Of a stretch of DNA of 6,994 bases, positions 1 to 5,271 are shown in pieces. A model generated the notes under the pieces. The model ran no database searches, had not been told where the DNA came from, and saw only the letters and a list, made by a program, of their open reading frames with translations. The DNA is from an uncultured Eubacteriales bacterium (lineage in GTDB: Bacteria > Bacillota > Clostridia > Lachnospirales > CAG-274). Made by a program: the position numbers and the translations under genes. The stretch's first letter is position 1. Every line of letters begins with the position of its first letter. The stretch spans positions 1 to 6,994 of the forward strand of contig CABVEG010000086.1 in the NCBI GenBank assembly GCA_902497185.1, read 5' to 3'.

Positions 1-83
1 TCTTTAAATTTATTAATATACCAACCGATATAATTTTTGTTTCTTTTTGCATCTTCTTTATTATAAATTATCCAACCAAGCAT
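1..83 (-). CDS. second RimK-like ATP-grasp protein, N-terminal fragment (runs off the left edge)
   Basis: Twenty-seven codons are visible, from an ATG at 83-81 to the window edge, with no stop. The peptide starts MLGWIIYNKED and continues to NYIGWYINKFK. It lines up with the start of the neighbouring ATP-grasp protein (MTGWLIVNGF... IYSWLKTAF): both have M-x-G-W-[LI]-I-x-N, then an aromatic-x-W motif before a basic helix. This suggests a second RimK-like protein rather than chance reading. The start lies inside the end of the upstream gene, giving a 16-bp overlap in another frame. A GGAG (98-95 on the minus strand) sits 11 bases before the ATG. Overlap plus homology suggest a translationally coupled tandem pair. 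Only the N-terminal pre-grasp part is present, so catalytic residues cannot be checked. Confidence 0.68.
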   Translation of the reverse strand, partial: MLGWIIYNKEDAKRNKNYIGWYINKFK

Positions 84-919
84 TTTTCAACATACTCCGC
101 AATATATTCAGCAACATTAACTCCCGTACAGTCATAAATATTTTTAAAATGTGCATTTGAATTGACTTCACAAACCAAAGGTCCCTTTTCACTAAATAAA
201 ATATCCACTCCCCCAAAGTCAAGTCCCAATGCTCTGCAAGCTCTTTTAGCAATATCAATTTCAACAGAATTAGGGGTATAGCTTTCCATATTTCCGCCGT
301 TTGTAATATTTGCTCTAAAATCATTGTTATTGTATCTGAGCATTGAAGCAACTGCCATATCTCCAACCATATTTATTCTTATATCTCGTCCCCTGCTTTC
401 AGCTATAAACTTTTGAAATATAAGAGGTTCTACGGTGTTTTCAACAATGTCAACTGCCTCCTCCAAAGAGTTTGCCATATATACCTGCTGTCCAAAAGAG
501 CCATAGCACTCCTTTATTATTAAAGGCAAGCCAAGCCTCACAACAGCATTTTTAACAAAATCCTTATTGTTATATCCTATATTTCTGTAGGTCATAGGTG
601 CAATAATCGTTTCAGGCATATCAACCTCACCTAAAAGCGCAATATATGTAAGCGCCTTATTATCACAATTTTCAATAGCAGAAGATGAATTAAAAAGCTT
701 TAATCCCATTTTTTCAAGTCTTTTGGCAAGGGGTATATCCTTGTCCCAAAATAGAACAAAATCAGGCTTAACTTCTATTTCATATATATTGGAAAGCTCA
801 GAATTTGTATATACATCAATTGTGTGACCTCTGTTTTCAAAGGCTGTCTTAAGCCAACTGTAAATTTCATTAAATTTGCTACTGTTAAGAAAGCCGTTTA
901 CAATTAACCAGCCTGTCAT
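68..919 (-). CDS. RimK-like ATP-grasp ligase
   Basis: A 283-residue protein of the RimK-type ATP-grasp family, whose members use ATP to join a carboxylate to an amine, typically adding an amino acid such as glutamate to a peptide or small molecule. Visible signatures: an N-terminal pre-grasp domain (about 1-75); N-x(8)-DK-like entry motif around 77-88; ATP-binding lysine K136 in KECYGSFGQQV; QKFI..SRGRDIR (169-181); the substrate-side loop FRANITNGGN (201-210); and the metal-binding set D239, E251 and N253. The D-x11-E-x-N spacing is that of RimK magnesium ligands, so the enzyme looks active. Length is slightly below E. coli RimK (300). The ATG at 919-917 follows AAGGAGGG with an 8-base gap. 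A second ATP-grasp gene overlaps its 3' end. The acceptor is unknown; ribosomal S6 modification is possible but not supported by context, so rimK is not assigned. Confidence 0.9.
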   Translation of the reverse strand: MTGWLIVNGFLNSSKFNEIYSWLKTAFENRGHTIDVYTNSELSNIYEIEVKPDFVLFWDKDIPLAKRLEKMGLKLFNSSSAIENCDNKALTYIALLGEVDMPETIIAPMTYRNIGYNNKDFVKNAVVRLGLPLIIKECYGSFGQQVYMANSLEEAVDIVENTVEPLIFQKFIAESRGRDIRINMVGDMAVASMLRYNNNDFRANITNGGNMESYTPNSVEIDIAKRACRALGLDFGGVDILFSEKGPLVCEVNSNAHFKNIYDCTGVNVAEYIAEYVEKCLVG

Positions 920-927
920 TCAACCTG

Positions 928-971
928 CCCTCCTTATTATAGATTATACTCCATAAACACAATTTAATAAA
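928..971 (-). promoter_or_regulatory. possible promoter and strong RBS of the ATP-grasp pair
   Basis: On the minus strand, TATAAT (948-943) is preceded, with a 17-base spacer, by TTTATT (971-966), a weak -35. The inferred start near 936 would leave a leader of under 20 bases, beginning at the AAGGAGGG ribosome binding site (935-928). The -10 is a perfect match, but the -35 is poor and the leader very short, so this is tentative. It is the only good -10 facing this way in the divergent gap. Confidence 0.4.
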
Positions 972-991
972 GCATAAATTTATTTAAACAT

Positions 992-1020
992 TTGACTAAC
1001 ATATAATTATCCATTATAAT
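992..1020 (+). promoter_or_regulatory. sigma-A promoter of hflX
   Basis: TTGACT (992-997), a 17-base spacer, then a perfect TATAAT (1015-1020). Transcription should begin near 1027, giving a leader of about 44 bases. The leader is too short for a riboswitch and shows no strong hairpin. Confidence 0.82.
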
Positions 1021-1070
1021 TAATAGAAATAATTAAGCTGTACATACTAAATATAAAAAGGTAGGATAAT

Positions 1071-2333
1071 ATGTTATACGAAACTGAAAAAGAAATTGAA
1101 AGAGTAATACTTGTAGGTATAGATACAGGTGATAATGAGTTTGATGCCGAGAGCTGTCTTGACGAGCTGGGAGATTTGGCAAAAACTGCAGGTGCCGAAG
1201 TTGTCGGTAGGCTTATACAAAAAAGAGAGGCTGTAAACAGAGCAACATACTTAGGCAAAGGCAAAATTGAAGAGCTTAAAAATTACATTGAAATGGTAGA
1301 AGCAACAGGCATAATTTGTGATGATGAGCTTAACCCTAATCAGATAAGAAACCTTGAGAACACCCTTAACACAAAGGTTATGAACAGAACTCTACTTATA
1401 CTTGATATTTTTGCACAAAGAGCAAGCTCAGCAGAAGGTAAGGTTCAGGTAGAGCTTGCACAGCTTAAATATAATCTCGCCCACCTTACAGGAAGAGGTA
1501 AGGAAATGTCAAGGCTTGGCGGCGGTATAGGCACAAGAGGTCCCGGTGAAAAAAAGCTTGAAACCGACAGAAGAAATATAGCAGACAGAATATCTGACCT
1601 CAATAAAGAATTAAAAGAAATAGAGAGGCACAGAGGTGTTTTAAGAGAAAAGAGAATAGAAACCGGAGTTCCCGTCATTGCCCTTGTAGGCTACACAAAT
1701 GCAGGAAAATCCACACTTCTTAACACACTTACAGGTGCAGGAGTTTTAGCAGAAGATAAACTTTTTGCTACCCTTGATACTACTACAAGAGCTGTTGAAA
1801 CCGAAAGCGGTGCAAAATACCTTTTTACTGATACGGTAGGCTTTATACAAAAGCTTCCTCATAATCTTATAAAGGCGTTCAGAGCAACTCTCGAGGAGGC
1901 TAAATTTGCTGACATACTTGTTCACGTTGTAGATGCCTCAAATCCTAAGAGAAGTGAACAGATGAATATTGTATACAAAACCCTTAAAGAGCTTGGAGCC
2001 GATGAAAAGCCGGTTATTACCGTATACAATAAAATTGATAAAGAAGGAGTTGAAAAACCTCTCCTTAAAGATAAAATGTCACTTGAAACAATATCCATTT
2101 CAGCTAAAAATAACCTTAATATTAACACCCTTTTAGAAAAAACAGAGGAAATAATAAAATCCTTTAAAAAGAGCATTAAGGTTGTTATTCCTTATGATAA
2201 AGGACAGCTTTTATCAATTATTCACGGCAGCTGTGAAATAACCGACAGCGAAAACAGGGAAGATGGATATTACTTTGAAATATATGCTGATGAGGAGGCA
2301 GAAAACAGGTTAAAAGAATACATTATTAAATAA
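1071..2333 (+). CDS. hflX: ribosome-associated GTPase HflX
   Basis: A 420-residue HflX, the usual full length. HflX is a cytoplasmic GTPase of the Obg-HflX superfamily that binds the 50S subunit and splits stalled or idle 70S ribosomes. The N-terminal domain (about 10-115) carries the family motif YLGKGKIEEL (60-69) and the segment ending NRTLLILDIFAQRA. Next come a coiled linker (about 115-195) with the diagnostic SRLGGGIGTRGPGE (147-160), then the G domain: G1 GYTNAGKST (207-215), G2 within TLDTTTR (234-240), G3 DTVGF (254-258), G4 NKID (320-323) and G5 SAK (344-346). A short C-terminal domain follows (about 367-420). All GTPase motifs are intact. The ATG has a modest site upstream (AAAGG at 1057-1061 and AGGA at 1063-1066). 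It has its own promoter and is divergent from the ATP-grasp genes. No classical terminator follows, so transcription may end at or beyond the hairpin at 2357-2421. Confidence 0.97.
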   Translation: MLYETEKEIERVILVGIDTGDNEFDAESCLDELGDLAKTAGAEVVGRLIQKREAVNRATYLGKGKIEELKNYIEMVEATGIICDDELNPNQIRNLENTLNTKVMNRTLLILDIFAQRASSAEGKVQVELAQLKYNLAHLTGRGKEMSRLGGGIGTRGPGEKKLETDRRNIADRISDLNKELKEIERHRGVLREKRIETGVPVIALVGYTNAGKSTLLNTLTGAGVLAEDKLFATLDTTTRAVETESGAKYLFTDTVGFIQKLPHNLIKAFRATLEEAKFADILVHVVDASNPKRSEQMNIVYKTLKELGADEKPVITVYNKIDKEGVEKPLLKDKMSLETISISAKNNLNINTLLEKTEEIIKSFKKSIKVVIPYDKGQLLSIIHGSCEITDSENREDGYYFEIYADEEAENRLKEYIIK

Positions 2334-2534
2334 AATCTAAAATAATATGCAAATTAAGGTGCAGACATATTCTTGGACTCTTGTTAAAGTATTAATCCAA
2401 GAGTATGTCCCAAAGACACCTATAAATGCCAAGCTCTAACTACTGAAAACCCCTTTATTCTTTTTCCCCCCCCTATCATTCTTTGAATATTCCATACAGC
2501 TGCCAACTTTCTTAAATTTTATCAAATATTTATT
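2334..2534. other. intergenic region between convergent hflX and tetR genes
   Basis: Two hundred bases between the 3' ends of two convergent genes. It holds the long hairpin described separately, a pyrimidine-rich stretch with eight consecutive C (2466-2473), and otherwise AT-rich sequence. A 30-codon reading frame (ATG 2347 to TAA 2437-2439) runs through the hairpin but lacks a ribosome binding site. I see no classical U-tailed terminator for either gene. Confidence 0.6.
2357..2421. repeat. long hairpin downstream of hflX
   Basis: Fourteen-base arms GACATATTCTTGGA (2364-2377) and TCCAAGAGTATGTC (2396-2409) pair with one G-T wobble around an 18-base loop. Outer arms AGGTG (2357-2361) and CACCT (2417-2421) also pair across unequal internal bulges. 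A competing helix is possible, since ACTCTTG (2377-2383) pairs perfectly with CAAGAGT (2398-2404). No U-tract follows on the plus strand, so it is not a standard terminator for hflX. Reading from tetR, a loosely T-rich stretch follows (TTAATTT), so a weak terminator for tetR is possible. It could also be the relic of a small palindromic element. Confidence 0.55.
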
Positions 2535-3086
2535 TTAAGCCAAAATATTAGGCATTGAATTTTTTATGATAGCAGCAACCTCCCTTTCTTTAATCATACA
2601 ATCCGTATCTAACCAATGCTTTAACACCATTGTAAAGCCGGCCTGAAAATATATAAAATAATACATAATTTCGTCATTATTTGTTATTCCTGAATTTTCA
2701 CATCGAGATTTTATAATATTGAATAACGGTTCATATCCTTGAGAAATAGGAAAAGACTTCCTTGCCTGTAAGTTAATTTTATAAAAATACTTGTGCCTTT
2801 TGATATGTTCCAAAAAATAAATAAATGATTCTTCGGAAAAAGTATCATAATTTTCTTTATTCACATAACTTTGCAATAATTGTCTGCTCAATTCTTTTTC
2901 CATTTTATCCAGCATATCATATATATCAATAAAATGAGCATAAAAAGTAGAACGATTCACTTCTGCTTTTTCACATATTTTTCTTACTGTTATTTTTTCA
3001 AATTCCACATTTTTCATAAGGTTCAGCATAGCGGCTTCCATACGTATTTCAGTTTCTTGAAAGCGCCTATTGTTCTTTGTGTTCAC
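2535..3086 (-). CDS. TetR/AcrR-family transcriptional repressor (GTG start)
   Basis: A 183-residue TetR-family regulator. The N-terminal DNA-binding domain shows the helix-turn-helix ITVRKICEKAEVNRSTFYAHF (about 32-52), starting with a basic NRRFQETE segment. The C-terminal ligand and dimer domain (about 70-183) ends with YFQAGFTMVLKHWLD plus a helix of the type EVAAIIKNS, resembling the DhaS-like TetR C-terminal family (TetR_C_7). I chose the GTG at 3086-3084: AGGGAG (3100-3095) sits 8 bases before it, whereas an in-frame GTG three codons upstream (3095-3093) overlaps that ribosome binding site. The gene is divergent from two small membrane protein genes, sharing a 137-bp promoter region with a 22-bp dyad. 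This is the classic layout of a local repressor controlling itself and its neighbour. The ligand is unknown. Confidence 0.92.
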   Translation of the reverse strand: MNTKNNRRFQETEIRMEAAMLNLMKNVEFEKITVRKICEKAEVNRSTFYAHFIDIYDMLDKMEKELSRQLLQSYVNKENYDTFSEESFIYFLEHIKRHKYFYKINLQARKSFPISQGYEPLFNIIKSRCENSGITNNDEIMYYFIYFQAGFTMVLKHWLDTDCMIKEREVAAIIKNSMPNILA

Positions 3087-3105
3087 AAAAATCACTCCCT
3101 TTTAT

Positions 3106-3127
3106 TATTCCAACACAAATTGGAATA
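3106..3127. promoter_or_regulatory. candidate TetR-family operator dyad
   Basis: A perfect inverted repeat, TATTCCAA (3106-3113), six bases, then TTGGAATA (3120-3127). Two symmetric half sites over about 22 bp are the usual form of a TetR-family operator. It lies just downstream of the inferred tetR start and about 7 bp upstream of the -35 of the divergent membrane protein gene. Binding could therefore block tetR elongation and interfere with polymerase at the other promoter. That this dyad is bound by the adjacent regulator is inference. Confidence 0.65.
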
Positions 3128-3134
3128 TTGTTGA

Positions 3135-3163
3135 TTGATTTTACTATTATACAGAATTATAAT
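3135..3163 (+). promoter_or_regulatory. sigma-A promoter of the small membrane protein operon
   Basis: TTGATT (3135-3140), 17 bases, TATAAT (3158-3163). The start is expected near 3170, giving a leader of about 53 bases that ends in a GGAGG ribosome binding site (3208-3212). It overlaps the tetR promoter on the opposite strand. Confidence 0.75.
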
Positions 3164-3174
3164 GTAAATTACAA
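3146..3174 (-). promoter_or_regulatory. sigma-A promoter of tetR
   Basis: On the minus strand, TTGTAA (3174-3169), 17 bases, TATAAT (3151-3146). The start is expected near 3139, placing the 22-bp dyad in the early transcribed region. It shares much of its footprint with the divergent promoter at 3135-3163, so the two cannot easily be occupied at once. Confidence 0.7.
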
Positions 3175-3222
3175 GATACAAAACAGCACTTGAAAAAATA
3201 AAAAAACGGAGGTTATAAAATA

Positions 3223-3594
3223 ATGAAAAAAGAAAACTTTGTATCAATGATTATAGGAACAATAGGAGGAATAATTTTCGCAATAGGAATGTGTATGTGT
3301 ATGATTTCAGAATGGGATACATTCCAACAGGGAATTATTGTGGGAGCAGTCGGATTGGTAATACTGTTAACTATGTTAATTGTACGCAGAAAAATGCAGG
3401 GAAAATCACCAATTCAATTAAACTTAAAGACAGTAGGAATATTTATTTTAGGAATTTTAGGAGCCTTAATATTAGGAGTTGGAATGTGTATGACAATGGT
3501 TTGGGAAGGCTTGATGATACAGGGCATTATCGTCGGCATTATAGGAATTTTACTCCTTCTTGCCCTTATACCTGTTTGTAAGGGAAGCAAATAA
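3223..3594 (+). CDS. four-helix membrane protein with internal duplication
   Basis: A 123-residue, very hydrophobic protein of unassigned function, here called a membrane protein from sequence alone. Four membrane segments are predicted by eye (about 8-27, 37-54, 70-92 and 98-117), separated in the middle by a basic, hydrophilic linker (RRKMQGKSP, 55-63). The two halves are repeats: GMCM at 22-25 and 87-90, an acidic W-containing turn after each (SEWDTF and VWEGLM), then QGIIVG at 36-41 and 100-105. The repeat unit is about 64-65 residues and each carries one helical pair. Cysteines sit in both GMCM motifs, and the second half has another near its end. The ATG follows GGAGG with a 10-base gap. 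It is the first gene after the promoter facing tetR, so it is probably the repressor's target. An effector-sensing, stress or efflux-accessory role is possible but unproven. Confidence 0.88.
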   Translation: MKKENFVSMIIGTIGGIIFAIGMCMCMISEWDTFQQGIIVGAVGLVILLTMLIVRRKMQGKSPIQLNLKTVGIFILGILGALILGVGMCMTMVWEGLMIQGIIVGIIGILLLLALIPVCKGSK

Positions 3595-3625
3595 TTGTAA
3601 ATGTAAAAAAAAGGTGGGGTACATA

Positions 3626-3748
3626 ATGAAAAATGTATTATATTTTATAGGTTCGGTTGCAGGTGTTATAGTTGGATTCTGGGCTATTTGGAAATTAGTT
3701 ATTCCATTTATCGGACATATATTTTTATGGTTTGCAGGAATCTTATGA
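3626..3748 (+). CDS. 40-residue membrane micropeptide
   Basis: A 40-residue peptide that is almost entirely hydrophobic: one segment at about 4-22 (LYFIGSVAGVIVGFWAIW) and another at about 25-40, split by a single lysine at 23. Charged residues are limited to two lysines, so it should sit in the membrane as a short hairpin or a single bent helix. I start it at the ATG at 3626, because AAGGTGGGG (3611-3619) lies 6 bases upstream; the frame stays open further upstream, but those codons lie inside the previous gene and have no ribosome binding site. It starts 31 bases after the four-helix membrane protein with no terminator between, so the two are probably co-transcribed under the TetR regulator. 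Function is unknown. A small subunit or regulator of its neighbour is one possibility; a type I toxin-like peptide is another. Confidence 0.72.
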   Translation: MKNVLYFIGSVAGVIVGFWAIWKLVIPFIGHIFLWFAGIL

Positions 3749-3949
3749 TTTTAAATACAGACGTTTATCAAATTTGTTTTATTAAATATAAAAAAAATAA
3801 AAATTCCGTTTTATATAATCACCAATACAAGCAAATTTTAACAAAGACTTTTCAATTAGCATTGACTTTTTTCAAAATATATACTAAAATTATAATAAAC
3901 AGTTATAAATTTAATTATAATTTTAACACAATGGAAAGGGTGAATATAA
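3749..3949. other. AT-rich intergenic region before the nitroreductase gene
   Basis: Two hundred bases of very AT-rich sequence. Apart from the promoter at 3862-3890 I see no stable hairpin, no U-tailed terminator for the upstream membrane genes and no convincing gene. Confidence 0.6.
3862..3890 (+). promoter_or_regulatory. sigma-A promoter of the nitroreductase gene
   Basis: TTGACT (3862-3867), 17 bases, TAAAAT (3885-3890). The predicted start near 3897 gives a leader of about 53 bases. A perfect TATAAT lies next to it (3891-3896), but 23 bases from this -35. The ribosome binding site is AAAGGG (3935-3940), 9 bases before the ATG at 3950. Confidence 0.65.
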
Positions 3950-4819
3950 ATGAATTATTATCAGAATGCCACAAAGAGAAAATCAACAAGAGCATTTAAG
4001 GAAAAGGCTGTTGCGCCTACTGTAATTGCTGAAATTAAAGATTACTTTAACAGCTGCAAAAGGCTTTTACCTGACATAAATGTTAAATTAAGCATTATTG
4101 AGCCAAAGTCTGCTCCTAATTTAGCAGGATGTATAGGCTATGAGGACTTTATAATTGAAGCACCTCACTACATTCTTCTCACATCTGAGGAAACATCAGG
4201 CTATCTTGAAAATGCAGGCTATATTGGTGAAGATTTAGTACTTAAACTTACTGATATGGGTATTTCTACTTGCTGGGTAACAATAAGCGATACTTTAAAA
4301 CTTAAAGAGAGATTAAGACTTGCTGACGGAGAATTGCCTGTTGCATTTATTGCCTTTGGTTATGAAAATGCTGTTTCTACAATTAAACGTCTTGATATTC
4401 TTAATTTATCAAATGTAACTCTTAAAAAACGTACAAGCTATGAGGCACCAAAACTTTATGTGGAAGATGCCATACTGGCAGAGGATATGGGTATTAAAGA
4501 TGAGCCATCCACTCTTGATCATTATACAGATCTTTATCAGGCTCTTGTATCTGCCTGCTGCGCTCCATCCTTCCTTAACAGACAGCCCTACCGTTTTATT
4601 ATAAATGACGGTTTGTTTATACTTGTTGCTCTTGATGATAAGGAAACTGATGAAAATGATGCCCACCTTAATTTAGGTATACTTATGCTTAATTTCTATG
4701 GAGTTCTTTCAGAAAGAAGCGGAGTATACGGCAAGTGGGAACTTAGTGTACCTGAAAGTGAACTTGCTAAAATAACTATTCCTGAAAATGGTAAGGTTGT
4801 TGGCTGTATAAGAATTTAA
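3950..4819 (+). CDS. nitroreductase-family flavoprotein (TM1586-like)
   Basis: A 289-residue protein resembling the nitroreductase superfamily, FMN-dependent enzymes that reduce nitro groups, quinones or flavins with NAD(P)H. The N-terminus has RKSTRAF (10-16), the basic FMN-phosphate motif expected at the start of this fold. The first half ends with GYIGEDLVLKLTDMGISTCWV (about 90-110), matching the helix and strand that cap FMN, and FIAFGYEN (133-140). The second half carries SACCAPSFLNRQPYRF (201-216), matching the substrate-side APS-x-NRQP motif of nitroreductases. This arrangement of two half-domains fits the putative nitroreductase family named after Thermotoga TM1586 (PF14512), but I cannot confirm it without a profile search. 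The substrate is unknown. It is transcribed from its own promoter, stands alone and is followed directly by a U-tailed terminator. Confidence 0.8.
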   Translation: MNYYQNATKRKSTRAFKEKAVAPTVIAEIKDYFNSCKRLLPDINVKLSIIEPKSAPNLAGCIGYEDFIIEAPHYILLTSEETSGYLENAGYIGEDLVLKLTDMGISTCWVTISDTLKLKERLRLADGELPVAFIAFGYENAVSTIKRLDILNLSNVTLKKRTSYEAPKLYVEDAILAEDMGIKDEPSTLDHYTDLYQALVSACCAPSFLNRQPYRFIINDGLFILVALDDKETDENDAHLNLGILMLNFYGVLSERSGVYGKWELSVPESELAKITIPENGKVVGCIRI

Positions 4820-4832
4820 TACTAAGCAAGCT

Positions 4833-4862
4833 AAGCTCTTGGAAATCTCCAAGAGCTTTTTT
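4833..4862 (+). terminator. intrinsic terminator of the nitroreductase gene (copy 1)
   Basis: An 11-bp perfect stem, AAGCTCTTGGA (4833-4843) with TCCAAGAGCTT (4848-4858), a four-base loop AATC and a run of six T (4857-4862). It starts 13 bases after the stop codon. The same core recurs at 5093-5121. Confidence 0.93.
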
Positions 4863-5092
4863 CTGCGTGTCGATAAAATCGACACGCTTGCAAGAAATGC
4901 TTGCATTTCTTGCAGTATGCTAAGGTGGGGACCAGCCGTGTAGTTTGCGTTCTTGCTATGCAAGTACACAAACTAGTCCCCGTCCTCGGTCGGGCAAAGC
5001 TCGACCTGCGGATTAAAGTCTGCGACGCTTTTGAATTACGGTGTCGCAAAGAAATTCACTATTTCTTGAAAGATTTAGTTTTTGACAGTCTG
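4863..5092. repeat. hairpin-dense non-coding segment between duplicate terminators
   Basis: About 230 bases, visibly richer in G and C than its surroundings, made almost wholly of consecutive hairpins. (1) 4865-4887, 10-bp perfect stem, loop AAA. (2) 4889-4914, 11-bp perfect stem, loop CTTG. (3) 4927-4981, compound: GGGGAC/GTCCCC closes TAGTTTG/CAAACTA and CTTGC/GCAAG with an apical TAT, with an 8-base bulge on the left arm. (4) 4988-5006, 8-bp stem with one G-T pair, loop AAA. (5) 5021-5048, 8-bp stem with one G-T pair, 12-base loop. (6) 5049-5067, 7-bp stem, loop TCACT. No start with a ribosome binding site and no sigma-A promoter is visible inside. It may be a structured RNA made by read-through, or a dispersed palindromic repeat inserted beside the terminator. 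Confidence 0.7.
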
Positions 5093-5121
5093 AGCTCTTG
5101 GAAATCTCCAAGAGCTTTTTT
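5093..5121 (+). terminator. duplicate intrinsic terminator (copy 2)
   Basis: AGCTCTTGGA (5093-5102), loop AATC, TCCAAGAGCT (5107-5116), six T (5116-5121). It matches copy 1 at 4834-4862 over 29 bases, including the loop. No gene ends just upstream of it, so it either ends a transcript from the hairpin segment or arose by duplication. Confidence 0.9.
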
Positions 5122-5212
5122 GTATATTTAAGTATACTCATTATGTTGGTACTGAAAAATTGTATCTGCAAACTTATTAGGTTATATAAATTTCCTTCTT
5201 TTTACATATTTA

Positions 5213-5241
5213 TTGAAATTTTTTCAGAACTGTGATAAAAT
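5213..5241 (+). promoter_or_regulatory. extended -10 sigma-A promoter of the ECF/aminopeptidase operon
   Basis: TTGAAA (5213-5218), 17 bases, TAAAAT (5236-5241), with TG at 5233-5234 forming an extended -10. The start near 5248 leaves a leader of about 24 bases, ending in a perfect AAGGAGG (5257-5263) 8 bases before the ATG. The leader is too short for a vitamin-sensing riboswitch, which is common upstream of ECF S components. Confidence 0.75.
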
Positions 5242-5271
5242 GTATACAGTTTTTTTAAGGAGGAATAAAAA

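Noticed and set aside
3688..3999. 103-codon plus-strand frame spanning the micropeptide end and nitroreductase start
   Set aside because: It crosses an AT-rich gap containing a promoter, has no ribosome binding site and overlaps two better-supported genes out of frame.
4831..5131. Open frames of 72 to 86 codons on both strands across the hairpin segment (4831-5049 minus, 4709-4969 minus, 4901-5131 plus)
   Set aside because: They read straight through terminators and palindromes, have odd Cys/Arg/Thr-rich composition and lack ribosome binding sites.
5122..5137. Dyad GTATA-N6-TATAC after terminator copy 2
   Set aside because: Only five AT-rich base pairs and about 75 bp upstream of the ECF promoter -35; not distinguishable from background.
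5122..5271. Possible riboswitch upstream of the ECF S component
   Set aside because: The promoter at 5213-5241 leaves a leader of about 24 bases, with no room for an aptamer.
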